From: a virus
DNA length: 27,033 bases
Direction: 5' to 3' (one strand)
Virus record (IMG/VR): IMGVR_UViG_3300006637_000024
Location: 1 to 27,033 of that record
Translations under genes and position numbers: made by a program
Part shown: one piece after another, positions 1 through 7,643 of the stretch
How positions within the stretch are numbered: the stretch's first letter is position 1
How the letters are laid out: the number at the start of each line of letters is the position of its first letter
Notes under the pieces: generated by a model
Told to the model about the DNA's origin: nothing
What the model saw: the letters and a program-made list of their open reading frames with translations, nothing else
Databases searched by the model: none

Positions 1-615
1 GAGCAGGGTGCCACTATGACACTGGCTGCTGAGCATGGAAATATTGGCAGGAGTACTTTGTACAAGTGGATTAAGATGGGCAATGATGCCAGAGCAAAAG
101 AGCCTTACAAGACTTTTGCCAATGATGTCAGACGAGCTGAGAGCCAGAGTGCATTACAAGCTCTGTCCACAATCAATACTGCAATAGCGGATGGAGATGT
201 AAAGGCAGCTATGTGGCTATTGCACAGAAGGCATAACTATAAAACAGATGCCACACACAGCATAGAAGAGGTCCCCAAAGAGGAGAGCACACAGACTCCA
301 GTGCAAGATGACTACAGGACCATGCTACAGACTCAGATAGCAGAGCTCAAGATCAGCATGAACAAAGCTAAGGACAGTGGTAGCTGGCAGGCTTATGCAG
401 CTCTGCAGAGACAGATGGTTACTCTCATGCAGGAGATCAGAGCTCTAGATGCAGAAGAGGGTGCCACAGATGCACACGAGCGAATGACAGATGAACAGCT
501 ACTCGCTGAGATAGTCAATACCATCATAGCACTGCCACCAATGCTGAGACAGAGAGTGCAATCTGATCTTCACAGCTTGGTAGGCTCCAATGTAGTGGCA
601 CTTAAGAAGGTGTAA
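1..615 (+). CDS. Terminase small subunit, 5'-truncated by window edge
   Basis: This gene probably encodes the DNA-recognition subunit of the packaging motor. The frame is open from base 1: five codons (EQGAT) precede the first ATG at 16, and they join smoothly onto a helix-turn-helix (TLAAEHGNIGRSTLYKWIKMG), so the true start most likely lies upstream. The HTH is followed by a segment containing GDVKAAMWLLHRRH, which resembles the GD-x-x-AA-x-W-x-L-x-R-R pattern seen after the HTH in many phage small terminases. The rest is mostly helical and polar (residues 95-165 from the ATG). It stands two small genes upstream of the large terminase, the usual position. The function is inferred from the HTH, that motif and context; a generic phage HTH protein is the alternative. 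Confidence 0.72.
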   Translation, partial: EQGATMTLAAEHGNIGRSTLYKWIKMGNDARAKEPYKTFANDVRRAESQSALQALSTINTAIADGDVKAAMWLLHRRHNYKTDATHSIEEVPKEESTQTPVQDDYRTMLQTQIAELKISMNKAKDSGSWQAYAALQRQMVTLMQEIRALDAEEGATDAHERMTDEQLLAEIVNTIIALPPMLRQRVQSDLHSLVGSNVVALKKV

Positions 616-616
616 C

Positions 617-928
617 ATGAAGAATGCAGACTTAGACCAGGCAATGATAGAAGGCAGAATCTTATACTACATAGACAGAGTGTACAAAGGTAGTAGGATA
701 CTCAATAACCTATCCGCAGAGCTGGAGAATAACCGCATAAGGCTAAGACTGCTTATTGATGCCTACAGAGAGACTTATGGACAGACAGCAGTAGAGGACT
801 TGGTAGCAGCCATCATAAAAGATGGTGCATTACCCACAGACGAGATAATGTTTGTCTGCTCTTTTGATGAGGAGAGCTTTAAACAATGCATCCAGAACAT
901 AAACATCAGAAACCAGAGCAAAAGATGA
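617..928 (+). CDS. Hypothetical protein, 103 aa
   Basis: I do not recognise this family. It starts one base after the stop of the small terminase gene, with a purine-rich AAGGTG just upstream as a ribosome binding site, and its TGA overlaps the start of the next gene in an ATGA. The product is soluble and mostly helical, with an acidic middle and no membrane segment. Its codon use (AGA, ACA, GCA, CAG) matches the flanking packaging genes. The location between the two terminase genes suggests a packaging-associated or accessory role, but nothing in the sequence proves it. Confidence 0.7.
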   Translation: MKNADLDQAMIEGRILYYIDRVYKGSRILNNLSAELENNRIRLRLLIDAYRETYGQTAVEDLVAAIIKDGALPTDEIMFVCSFDEESFKQCIQNINIRNQSKR

Positions 929-1296
929 TAGAGATAGGTTTACTTATTGGTGGATTGATACTCGGAGCTGGTGGTACCTTTTTTGCCATGAATGCCAGTA
1001 AGAAACCCACAGACGATAAAACCAGCCAGACCCAGCAGGAAGTAATAAAACAGCTTACTGATCTGGACATCATAAAGGACATCTGCCAGCCAGAGCAGAT
1101 AACAGATGCAGAGAATAGACTATTGTGCAGAGAGCTTACATGCTTGATATATTCCAGAGGCATAGACAGCCAGACATCTGGACAGACATGTGAGCAGATC
1201 AGTAACATAGCCAATACCATCAGCATGATAGAGTACTGTAAAGAGAACACCACAGAAGGTAGTCTGTGTTATGAGCTCTTTTGGAGACGTAAATGA
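925..1296 (+). CDS. Membrane-anchored cysteine-rich small protein
   Basis: A longer reading is possible from 886, but the ATG at 925 forms an ATGA overlap with the preceding stop and places a hydrophobic segment directly at the N-terminus, so 925 is preferred (123 aa). Residues 2-21 (IGLLIGGLILGAGGTFFAM) form one membrane span. The remaining part carries six cysteines (DIC, LLC, LTC, QTC, EYC, SLC) spread over roughly 65 residues, which suggests disulfides and an extracytoplasmic domain. The TGA at 1294-1296 overlaps the large-terminase start. No lipobox is obvious. The function is unknown; an envelope or lysis-related role would fit a cysteine-rich anchored protein, but its place between terminase genes is odd for that. 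Confidence 0.7.
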   Translation: MIEIGLLIGGLILGAGGTFFAMNASKKPTDDKTSQTQQEVIKQLTDLDIIKDICQPEQITDAENRLLCRELTCLIYSRGIDSQTSGQTCEQISNIANTISMIEYCKENTTEGSLCYELFWRRK

Positions 1297-2714
1297 GCAG
1301 CTTATGTGGCATGGCACAGAGACTATCTTGGCTGAGGAAGAAGGCAGAGCATGACCCACTGCGCTACTTTTCCCCTACTCCACCACAGCAGAAGTACCTA
1401 GCAGACAAGGCACCAATTAAAGCTCTTATTGGTGGTAATCAAGTCGGTAAAACCCTTGCTACATGTGCTCTGCTGCTGTATCACTGCCTTGGCAGACATC
1501 CGTACTATAAAACAGACCCACCACCAATAGAAGCATGGCTCATCACACACAGTCATGAGCAGAGCAGGACTATCCAGCAGAAGCTGTACGACATGATACC
1601 CAAAGCAGAGCTGGACCCTACTTGCGAATTTGTAAGAGGTAAGGGATTCAGAGGATTGGCTCCACTGGTAAAATTTCGCAATGGTAGCATCATAAGAATA
1701 AAGACAGCCAACCAAGGACTCGGTCTAGCATCTGCCACAGCTAATCTAGTCTGTATAGATGAGCCTGTAGATCAGAGCACCTTTAACGAGCTTGTAGCCA
1801 GAACATCTAGAGGTGGAGCTGGTGGCAAAAGAGGTACAGTAGCCATATCTCTTACACCAGTGGGTGGAGTAGACGTTACCTACATAAAAGAGATGATAGA
1901 GAAGGGACTGATATCAGCACACAGAGCTCCACTTACAGTAGAGGCTACTACTCCACTGGGACTGCCACAGGGTTATCTGCTGGACCAAGAACAGATAGAC
2001 AAGATTACAGAGGCATATTTACCGTATGATAGAGAGGCTCGTATCAATGGCTCTTTTGATGTGGCACCAATTGGTGTGGTCTTCGAAAACTTTGAAGAGG
2101 ACATGATATCAGCTCAGCCAGTACCCAAAGGTGGAGACTATAGATTCTGTGTAGGTATAGACCATGGTAGCAACCCTGGCTCGCAAGTCGCTATACTCTC
2201 TTGTGTGGATATGAGAGATGCACAGCATCCTCGAGTATATGTACTTGGTGAGTACACCAGTGGACAAGCTCCACCAGAGCACCATGCCCAAGCCATCTTA
2301 GAGATGCTGAGAAAGCATGGTGTAGATCCAAAGCTCTGCAAGTGGACAGGAGATGGTGAGCACAGAGGCAGAGACCAGTACAGAATGAGTAACATAATGC
2401 TGATGAGAGCACTAGAGAGTATCTTAGGCTATCCACCACGTAATCTTCCATTTACAGTAAGACGAGCTCGTAAAGGTAGACACTCAGTATATGTAGGTGC
2501 CAGTATTTTACATGCTATAATGAGCAGGAGACACTTCTGGATTAGACCAGAATGCACACAGACAGTAAAGAGTATCCAAAGCTGGACAATGAAAAGAACA
2601 CAATCAGCACGAAGTAGAGACCCGTATGGACATTGTATAGATGCACTGCGTTATGGGTTATTACCACTGCTAGATACTAACCCAATAATACCACAGCAGA
2701 TTAAGGTGTACTAA
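1293..2714 (+). CDS. terL: Terminase large subunit (packaging ATPase/nuclease)
   Basis: This is the motor ATPase and headful/cos nuclease that pumps DNA into the procapsid. The N-terminal ATPase domain has the Walker A loop GGNQVGKT (residues 47-54), Walker B LVCIDEP (152-158, with D156 and catalytic E157) and a coupling-type SLTPVGG (186-192). The C-terminal RNase H-like nuclease has GIDHGS (D290), TGDGE (D354) and IDALRYG (D450), the expected acidic triad. The length of 473 residues is normal for the family. Translation starts in an ATGA overlap with the previous gene; an in-frame ATG at residue 7 is an alternative. The stop overlaps the portal start (TAATG), showing tight translational coupling. 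Confidence 0.96.
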   Translation: MSSLCGMAQRLSWLRKKAEHDPLRYFSPTPPQQKYLADKAPIKALIGGNQVGKTLATCALLLYHCLGRHPYYKTDPPPIEAWLITHSHEQSRTIQQKLYDMIPKAELDPTCEFVRGKGFRGLAPLVKFRNGSIIRIKTANQGLGLASATANLVCIDEPVDQSTFNELVARTSRGGAGGKRGTVAISLTPVGGVDVTYIKEMIEKGLISAHRAPLTVEATTPLGLPQGYLLDQEQIDKITEAYLPYDREARINGSFDVAPIGVVFENFEEDMISAQPVPKGGDYRFCVGIDHGSNPGSQVAILSCVDMRDAQHPRVYVLGEYTSGQAPPEHHAQAILEMLRKHGVDPKLCKWTGDGEHRGRDQYRMSNIMLMRALESILGYPPRNLPFTVRRARKGRHSVYVGASILHAIMSRRHFWIRPECTQTVKSIQSWTMKRTQSARSRDPYGHCIDALRYGLLPLLDTNPIIPQQIKVY

Positions 2715-4168
2715 TGTATGATAATTTCCCCCCCAAGCCAAGCGGACCCACTACAGCAGATGAAGAGAGATGGCGACACTCAGCACTGAGAAGAAGATTA
2801 CTTACTGGACTGTGGGAGCAAGACTTAGAAGAAGAGCTGCTACGACATCTGCCCACAGACAGACGTGATGCACTCGGACCCAGTGACATGTCTAGCTGTG
2901 CAATTGAGCAGGTTACTAGACAGCTCGCTATGCTGTACCATTCTCAGCCCAAGGTATCCAATGAAGGAGACATCTCAGAGCTGGTAGGCAGAGAAGGGTA
3001 TGTCACCACTGCTGGCTATTTCCAGCTTATGCAACGTGTCCAGCAGATGACACTGGGCATTAGAGAGATGTTTGTACGAGTGGATGTAGCTCCACATGCT
3101 GAGAATGGAATATCTAGAGTACCAGGTCTCTGCTACAGATCAGTTACTCCAGACTTTGTAGTGGCAGCAGCTTCTGAGGATGCACCAGATGTACCACTGT
3201 ATTATCAAGAGCTGCGTGTACGAATGAATCCAGATTCAGCAGAGCCAATATGGGTATATGACATCCTCGATATCAGAGATGAGAATAATCCACTGTTTGG
3301 TATGTTTGCTGCCAATCCAGATGGCTCGATAGGTAAGGACATGTCTGAGATTTATATGGGACATCCTACCATGCAGGGAGAAGCATACCCCTACAGAGCT
3401 GCAGATGGTACACCATTTCTGCCAGTGGTTCTGTACCATGCTGAAAAGACAGGACATCTGTTTAATGCCTTCGATGCAGCCCAGCTCGCTTATGGTTCTC
3501 TTACTGCTGCTGTGCTCTTTTCGTTTTATGTGCATTGTGTCAGAGACAATAGCTGGCCACAGAAATATGTAGCAGGTCTCTCTCTAGCTGGATTGTCTCA
3601 GCTCGATAATGATTTACTGGGCAGAAGATCAGCTATATCCACAGACCCATCCAGCATTCTGATGTTCCAAGGAGACCCAGATGCCAGTGGGCAGCCAATG
3701 ATAGGCAGTTTCTCTTATGCAGATCCAGAGAAGCTACTGGACAGCATCAGCAAGTACGAATACAGAGTAGCCACAGCAGCAGGTATCTCCAGTGAGGTAC
3801 TGAGACAGAGTGGAGACCCAAGAAGCGGATATGCTTTGTCTATCTCTAGAGATGGACAGAGAGAAGCACAGAGACGTTATGCACCGATATTTAGACGAGC
3901 AGATGAGGAGATGATGGCTAAAAGTGCCATGCTGGCTAATCGTTATTTGAGTGCATCATTACCAGAGACAGGATACAGAGTACAATACACTCCACTGGCA
4001 CTATCTCCAGAGGAGATGAGAGCACAGAGAGAGGATATACTCGCCAAGATGACTGCAGGACTTATATCACCAGTGGATGCTATGCTCATGATGCACCCAG
4101 ACATGGACATGATGGAAGCCAAAAGAGAGCTGGAGAGAATAAGAGCTGAAAGAGCACAATACCTATAA
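2714..4168 (+). CDS. Portal protein
   Basis: The portal is the dodecameric ring at the head vertex through which DNA enters and leaves and on which the terminase docks. The 484-residue product follows the large terminase directly with a one-base TAATG overlap. Residues around 345-400 carry a typical portal helix region (TAAGISSEVLRQSGDPRSG, then a long amphipathic helix with REAQRRYAPIFRRADEEM), and the C-terminus has a GLISPVDAMLMMHPDM turn like the end of SPP1/gp6-type portals. The N-terminal 60 residues are charged and helical. The assignment rests on these features, length and position; a different connector protein would be unexpected here. Confidence 0.88.
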   Translation: MYDNFPPKPSGPTTADEERWRHSALRRRLLTGLWEQDLEEELLRHLPTDRRDALGPSDMSSCAIEQVTRQLAMLYHSQPKVSNEGDISELVGREGYVTTAGYFQLMQRVQQMTLGIREMFVRVDVAPHAENGISRVPGLCYRSVTPDFVVAAASEDAPDVPLYYQELRVRMNPDSAEPIWVYDILDIRDENNPLFGMFAANPDGSIGKDMSEIYMGHPTMQGEAYPYRAADGTPFLPVVLYHAEKTGHLFNAFDAAQLAYGSLTAAVLFSFYVHCVRDNSWPQKYVAGLSLAGLSQLDNDLLGRRSAISTDPSSILMFQGDPDASGQPMIGSFSYADPEKLLDSISKYEYRVATAAGISSEVLRQSGDPRSGYALSISRDGQREAQRRYAPIFRRADEEMMAKSAMLANRYLSASLPETGYRVQYTPLALSPEEMRAQREDILAKMTAGLISPVDAMLMMHPDMDMMEAKRELERIRAERAQYL

Positions 4169-4187
4169 CCCCCAAGGAGACTACACA

Positions 4188-4862
4188 ATGAACGAGATAG
4201 AACACGATGGTAAAACCTATGTCTTAAAGCAGGATATAGAGAGCATCATAAAAGAGCGAATAGGAAAAGTAGCTGCACGAGCCACTAGTGCAGAGAATGC
4301 ACTGGCAGAAGCTGAGAGAAGGCTGGAGAAGGCAGAGAAGGCTATGAGCTCTGTGGACATTTTAAACCAGCAGCTGGCAGAGATGCAGACCAAGCTACAG
4401 ACCAGTGAAAACAGATTCAATCGATATCAGAGCATAAGTAAGCATGGACTTACAGACCCAGACCTGGTAGAGGCAATCGAGTGGTCCTATGAAAGAAGCC
4501 AGAAGAATGCAGCAGATAAAGATAAGAAGACTTTATCGGAATGGCTAGACAGTGTGGTGGACAATCCAGACACAGCACCAATAACCATCAGACCACACCT
4601 ACAAGCTCTCAAGATGGTAGATGATACTCCAGCTCAAGCTGCAGAGACACAGACCAATGTAACAGAGATGCCACCAGCAGATACTTACTCTCAGCTTGCA
4701 TCATTGGAACAAGCCAGAGCCCCACGAGCGAATGCTCAAGCGATGCCCACACCAGAGAGTGCAGACTTTATGGACAGAGCTCTGAGAGATCCAGAGTTTT
4801 ATGCTCAGAATAGAGACAAGGTGGTATCTGCATGGAAGAATCGCAATAGAAGACAGGTTTAA
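4188..4862 (+). CDS. Scaffolding protein (coiled-coil)
   Basis: This is a probable internal scaffold guiding assembly of the capsid shell. Residues 33-82 form a strongly predicted coiled coil rich in Ala, Glu, Leu and Lys (AENALAEAERRLEKAEKAM and onward), followed by a helical middle and a disordered Pro/Ala/Gln segment. The C-terminus ends in a compact basic element (DPEFYAQNRDKVVSAWKNR), like the coat-binding tails of phage scaffolds. It sits right after the portal, with a strong AAGGAGACTAC leader at 4175-4185. The capsid gene, normally next, is displaced by about 2.8 kb here. No protease domain is visible. A minor structural protein is the alternative. Confidence 0.75.
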   Translation: MNEIEHDGKTYVLKQDIESIIKERIGKVAARATSAENALAEAERRLEKAEKAMSSVDILNQQLAEMQTKLQTSENRFNRYQSISKHGLTDPDLVEAIEWSYERSQKNAADKDKKTLSEWLDSVVDNPDTAPITIRPHLQALKMVDDTPAQAAETQTNVTEMPPADTYSQLASLEQARAPRANAQAMPTPESADFMDRALRDPEFYAQNRDKVVSAWKNRNRRQV

Positions 4863-4867
4863 AGATT

Positions 4868-5131
4868 ATGGCTTTTCGATTTGCATTTATTATACCAGAT
4901 GGAGTAGGCTCAGATATGGAACAGGCAGACCTAACCAGCCAAATAGACGGTAGTAAGACCACTTTTAACATACCAGAAAATTATCAGACAGGTAGTATAA
5001 GAGTGTACTATAATGGCATCAGACAGGTAAAGAGTGACCATTTTACAGAGCCCAATCAGACACAGATAAATCTGCTGTTTACACCACAGGTGGGTGATTT
5101 TTTGACAGTAGACTATATTCCAACGTCATAA
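4868..5131 (+). CDS. Small virion-associated beta protein, 87 aa
   Basis: The protein looks like one compact beta-sandwich: SKTTFNIPENYQTGSIRVYY, then NGIRQVKSDHF, then LLFTPQVGDFLTVDYIP. This arrangement (a TTFxIP strand, a SIRVYxNGxR hairpin and a final GDxLTVDYI strand) is common in C-terminal modules of phage fibers and adhesins, and a related module ends the fiber encoded at 5512-7236 (VLVFKNGLSL ... GDGIMIWYW). It starts five bases after the scaffold stop. It is probably a fiber-tip, attachment or capsid-decoration subunit. The role is inferred from the fold-like pattern and from lying next to the fiber; the exact virion location is unknown. Confidence 0.65.
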   Translation: MAFRFAFIIPDGVGSDMEQADLTSQIDGSKTTFNIPENYQTGSIRVYYNGIRQVKSDHFTEPNQTQINLLFTPQVGDFLTVDYIPTS

Positions 5132-5141
5132 GGAGACTGTT

Positions 5142-5456
5142 ATGGCTCAAGATTTACGGAGTTTAAACGTGTATCCAGCATTTAAGACATTTACCATAGC
5201 AGACAACGCATGTACAGAGATACAGCTACCCAGTGCTGCCAATCAAGTGTCTATCGGATGTGAGGGTACCAAGATTTATATGGCTCAAAATGGATATACA
5301 GAAGGCGATGATATAGACACAGACGACAATGCGTTTATACCAGCTAGTAACTTTCTCATTATCAAGCTGGGGAAGGGGAAGAACAGAGCTTCTTCTATCT
5401 TTGTGCAATCCAGCAGTGGTAATGTAAAGTGCCATGTTATTCTAGAAGAAGTTTAA
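5142..5456 (+). CDS. Small virion-associated protein, 104 aa
   Basis: I do not recognise a named family. The product is predicted to be all-beta: FKTFTIADNACTEIQLPS, then VSIGCEGTKIYMA, an acidic loop with EGDDIDTDDN (around residues 54-63) that might bind a cation, and a terminal strand pair (SSIFVQSSSGNVKCHVILEE). It has no signal peptide and no membrane span. An AGGAGACTG leader stands upstream. Similar small beta proteins commonly decorate phage heads or tails. It sits between the previous 87-residue protein and the fiber and probably forms one surface module with them. The function is an inference. Confidence 0.62.
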   Translation: MAQDLRSLNVYPAFKTFTIADNACTEIQLPSAANQVSIGCEGTKIYMAQNGYTEGDDIDTDDNAFIPASNFLIIKLGKGKNRASSIFVQSSSGNVKCHVILEEV

Positions 5457-5511
5457 GATTTACTGGAGACTACAAGTAAACATGTTTATTATTTATTGGA
5501 GATAAAGACCT

Positions 5512-7236
5512 ATGGGTTCTGTTCAAATTAAAGGCGATCAGATTATCGATGCAGCGATTGTAGCTGCTAAGATTGCTTCTGATGCTATTACCACTGTAAA
5601 AATACAAGATGCTGCCATTACATCTGGCAAGCTCGGTACATCTGCTGTACTTACTGCAGCTCTTAATGATGGAGCTGTTACTGCTGTAAAGCTGGGTGCT
5701 GCTGCTGTAGAGACTGCCAAGATTGCTGATGATGCTGTCACCAGTGCTAAGATTGGTGCTGGAGCTGTAGATGCTACTGCACTTGGCTCTCTGGCTGTTA
5801 CCACTGCCAAGCTCAATGACTTAGCTGTTACTGCTGCTAAGATTGCCTCTTCTGCTGTAGAGACTGCTAAAATCAATGATTTGGCTGTTACTACTGGTAA
5901 GATTGCTGCTAATGCTGTAGATGCTTCTAAACTTGACCTTACAGACACTTATGACTTTTCATCTGGTGTTCTGCAGGTAGGCACTCCATCCAATGCCAAC
6001 GATGTACCCAATAAGAGCTATGTTGATAATGTAGCTGCTGGATTGTCTGTAAAGGACAATGTAAAAGTAGCCACAGAGAGCAATGTAGACATTACTAATC
6101 TTCCAGCTAACATTGATTCTGTGGCTATGAGTAATGGAGACCGCTTCTTACTCCTTAATCAGTCAGATGCTACAGAAAATGGTGTGTATGTTTACTCTTC
6201 ATCTGGTAGCTCTGCTTCTCGATCTTCGGACATGGATGCTGGCTCAGATTTCCCTGGTGCATTCCTTTTTGTATTGCAAGGTACCTATGCAGAGCAAGGT
6301 TATGTATGCTCTAATGATTCTGTTACATTGGGCTCCACTTCTATCTCATTCCAAAGATTTACTGGTACTGGGCAGATAACCGTATCTGGCGGACTTGCTA
6401 AAGATGGAAATGATTTGTCCATAGCAGACTCTGGAGTGACCACAGCTAAATTAAATGATGCTGCTGTCACCAGTGCCAAGATTGCTGATGCTGCTGTACT
6501 ATCTGCCAAGATTGCAGACAATGCTATTAGTAATGCCAAGATGGCAGACGATTCTGTCGGTGCTAATGAGCTTATAGATGGCTCTGTAGGTACTGCTGCT
6601 CTGGCTGATGCTGCTATCACCAGTGCCAAGCTGTCAGATGATTCTGTAGCTACTGCCAAGATTCAAGACTCAGCCATTACAGCAGCCAAGCTCGGTGCCT
6701 CTGCAGTAGAGACAGCCAAGATTAATGATGCTGCTGTTACTGCTGCTAAGCTGGGTGCTTCTGCTGTAGAGACTGCTAAAATCAATGACTTAGCTGTTAC
6801 CACTGCCAAGATAGCTAATGCTGCTGTAGATGCAGACAAGCTCGCATCTGCATCTGTTACATCTGCTAAAATCTCAGCAGGTGCTGTAGGTACATCTGCT
6901 CTGGCTGCTACATCTGTCACCAGTGCCAAGCTGGCAGACTCTTCTGTTACTGCTGCCAAGCTGGGTATTACTTTTGCACAGGAAGGTGCAGAGATTTCTG
7001 GTGGCTCCACCACTACCATAGACTTGGGTCAGACTCTTCCATCTGGAGCTGTTAACTCTGTACTTGTCTTTAAAAATGGTTTGTCTCTGCGTAACATGAC
7101 TGCATTGGGCGATACTGCTGGAGATAATGATGAGTTCCAAGTTTCTGCCAATGGTGGAGCTGCTGGTGTGGCTCGTCTTACATTCGGTGCAGCTCTCTCT
7201 GATGGAGATGGCATTATGATTTGGTACTGGTACTAA
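5512..7236 (+). CDS. Repetitive phage fiber with decapeptide repeats
   Basis: This is a fibrous virion protein of 574 residues. Residues 15-144 contain thirteen consecutive ten-residue repeats of the type AVTTAKIADD. A globular domain of about 160 residues follows (NVDITNLPANIDSVAMSNGDRFLLLNQ split over two strands, then NGVYVYSSSG), of a type common in tail fibers. A second array of about eighteen decapeptides spans roughly 309-486, and an 88-residue beta tip (VLVFKNGLSL ... GIMIWYWY) ends the chain. Such repeats typically form trimeric beta-helical shafts. The gene is richer in GCT and GTT codons than its neighbours. Its place between the scaffold and capsid genes, not with the tail genes, suggests a head fiber as well as a tail fiber. 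A terminator follows. Confidence 0.85.
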   Translation: MGSVQIKGDQIIDAAIVAAKIASDAITTVKIQDAAITSGKLGTSAVLTAALNDGAVTAVKLGAAAVETAKIADDAVTSAKIGAGAVDATALGSLAVTTAKLNDLAVTAAKIASSAVETAKINDLAVTTGKIAANAVDASKLDLTDTYDFSSGVLQVGTPSNANDVPNKSYVDNVAAGLSVKDNVKVATESNVDITNLPANIDSVAMSNGDRFLLLNQSDATENGVYVYSSSGSSASRSSDMDAGSDFPGAFLFVLQGTYAEQGYVCSNDSVTLGSTSISFQRFTGTGQITVSGGLAKDGNDLSIADSGVTTAKLNDAAVTSAKIADAAVLSAKIADNAISNAKMADDSVGANELIDGSVGTAALADAAITSAKLSDDSVATAKIQDSAITAAKLGASAVETAKINDAAVTAAKLGASAVETAKINDLAVTTAKIANAAVDADKLASASVTSAKISAGAVGTSALAATSVTSAKLADSSVTAAKLGITFAQEGAEISGGSTTTIDLGQTLPSGAVNSVLVFKNGLSLRNMTALGDTAGDNDEFQVSANGGAAGVARLTFGAALSDGDGIMIWYWY

Positions 7237-7267
7237 GAGCTCCTAGTTTTTTATATTCTCCTACGCA

Positions 7268-7303
7268 TGAGCCCACAGTATCTCTACAGTGGGCTCTCTT
7301 TTT
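7268..7303 (+). terminator. Intrinsic terminator after the fiber gene
   Basis: An 8-bp perfect stem GAGCCCAC (7269-7276) with GTGGGCTC (7289-7296) encloses a 12-nt loop and is followed by TCTTTTT. It closes the packaging/fiber transcription unit 32 bases after the fiber stop. Confidence 0.82.
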
Positions 7304-7306
7304 AAA

Positions 7307-7406
7307 GTTATACACAGGTTATACACAAGTTATTCACAGCCTATGAATAACCTATGAATAAAGTTATACACAAGTTATTCACAGCCTATGAATAACCTAT
7401 GAATAA
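7307..7406. repeat. 11-bp iteron array with five DnaA-type boxes
   Basis: The 100 bases split into nine 11-bp units: GTTATACACAG, GTTATACACAA, GTTATTCACAG, CCTATGAATAA twice, one spacer A, then GTTATACACAA, GTTATTCACAG and CCTATGAATAA twice. The block 7318-7361 is repeated exactly at 7363-7406 (44 bp, period 45). Five TTATNCACA boxes (7308, 7319, 7330, 7364, 7375) all point the same way. The CCTATGAATAA units read TTATTCATAGG on the other strand, one base from the box, so GTTATTCA/TGAATAAC can also form hairpins. The spacing is one helical turn. It could be a replication origin or a regulator-binding array; the DnaA resemblance is seen directly, while the role is inferred. Confidence 0.7.
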
Positions 7407-7534
7407 CTTTTTTTATTGAGAAACTCACATGCCTCCCTCTGACGGTCCCTCACTTTTTGAGAGGCTCCTCTCATAGGTTTAGGCTCAAAAAATGGCACAC
7501 CATCGATAATTCGGGCTCGGATCTCTATAATCAT
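7397..7534 (-). CDS. Small basic protein, 45 aa, antisense
   Basis: This is a short gene on the opposite strand to its neighbours. It begins at the ATG complementary to 7532-7534, with a well-spaced ribosome binding site (GAGGAGTCCGCA before the ATG, complement of 7535-7546), and ends with TAG inside the 11-bp repeat array. The product begins MIIEIRARIIDGVPFFEPKP, continues with a basic stretch (GASQKVRDRQREACEF) and is soluble. Codon choice (CGA, GCC, CTC, GAG) resembles the capsid-side genes, not the fiber. I recognise no family; a small DNA- or RNA-binding regulator would fit its basic character. The reading frame and binding site support a real gene, but its shortness leaves doubt. Confidence 0.5.
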   Translation of the reverse strand: MIIEIRARIIDGVPFFEPKPMRGASQKVRDRQREACEFLNKKSYS

Positions 7535-7551
7535 TGCGGACTCCTCAGATA

Positions 7552-7560
7552 TGATATAAT
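7552..7560 (+). promoter_or_regulatory. Extended -10 promoter for the capsid gene
   Basis: The sequence TGATATAAT is a perfect TGn extended -10 followed by a consensus TATAAT (7555-7560); a second overlapping TATAAT lies at 7560-7565. No good -35 is present, which extended -10 promoters tolerate. Initiation near 7567 would give a leader of about 77 nt before the capsid start. Confidence 0.6.
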
Positions 7561-7643
7561 ATAATGGTTAGAGGGTACGGTCGCACCGGTAAACAGCAGA
7601 GGAGCCCCAGTCGCAAAAAACCCTTTTTACATAGGAGCATCAA

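Noticed and set aside
906-1253. 115-codon hydrophobic frame on the - strand
   Set aside because: Antisense to the cysteine-rich protein and coupled genes; hydrophobicity arises from reading CAG/CAT-rich DNA backward.
5482-5505. Eight-codon leader ORF (MFIIYWR plus stop) before the fiber gene
   Set aside because: The GGAG upstream is 14 bases away and the peptide has no regulatory codon run; probably a chance frame beside a duplicated ribosome site.
5538-5948. 136-codon frame on the - strand across the fiber repeats
   Set aside because: It is the mirror of the decapeptide repeats on the other strand; the GCT-rich DNA keeps the opposite frame open. No ribosome site, and the + strand protein is clearly real. 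The similar - strand frames at 6300-6659 and 6663-7019 are rejected for the same reason.
7372-7414. Hairpin AAGTTATTCA/TGAATAACTT followed by T run, as a terminator
   Set aside because: The stem is A/T-rich and its existence follows from the 11-bp repeats; a proper terminator already lies at 7268-7303.
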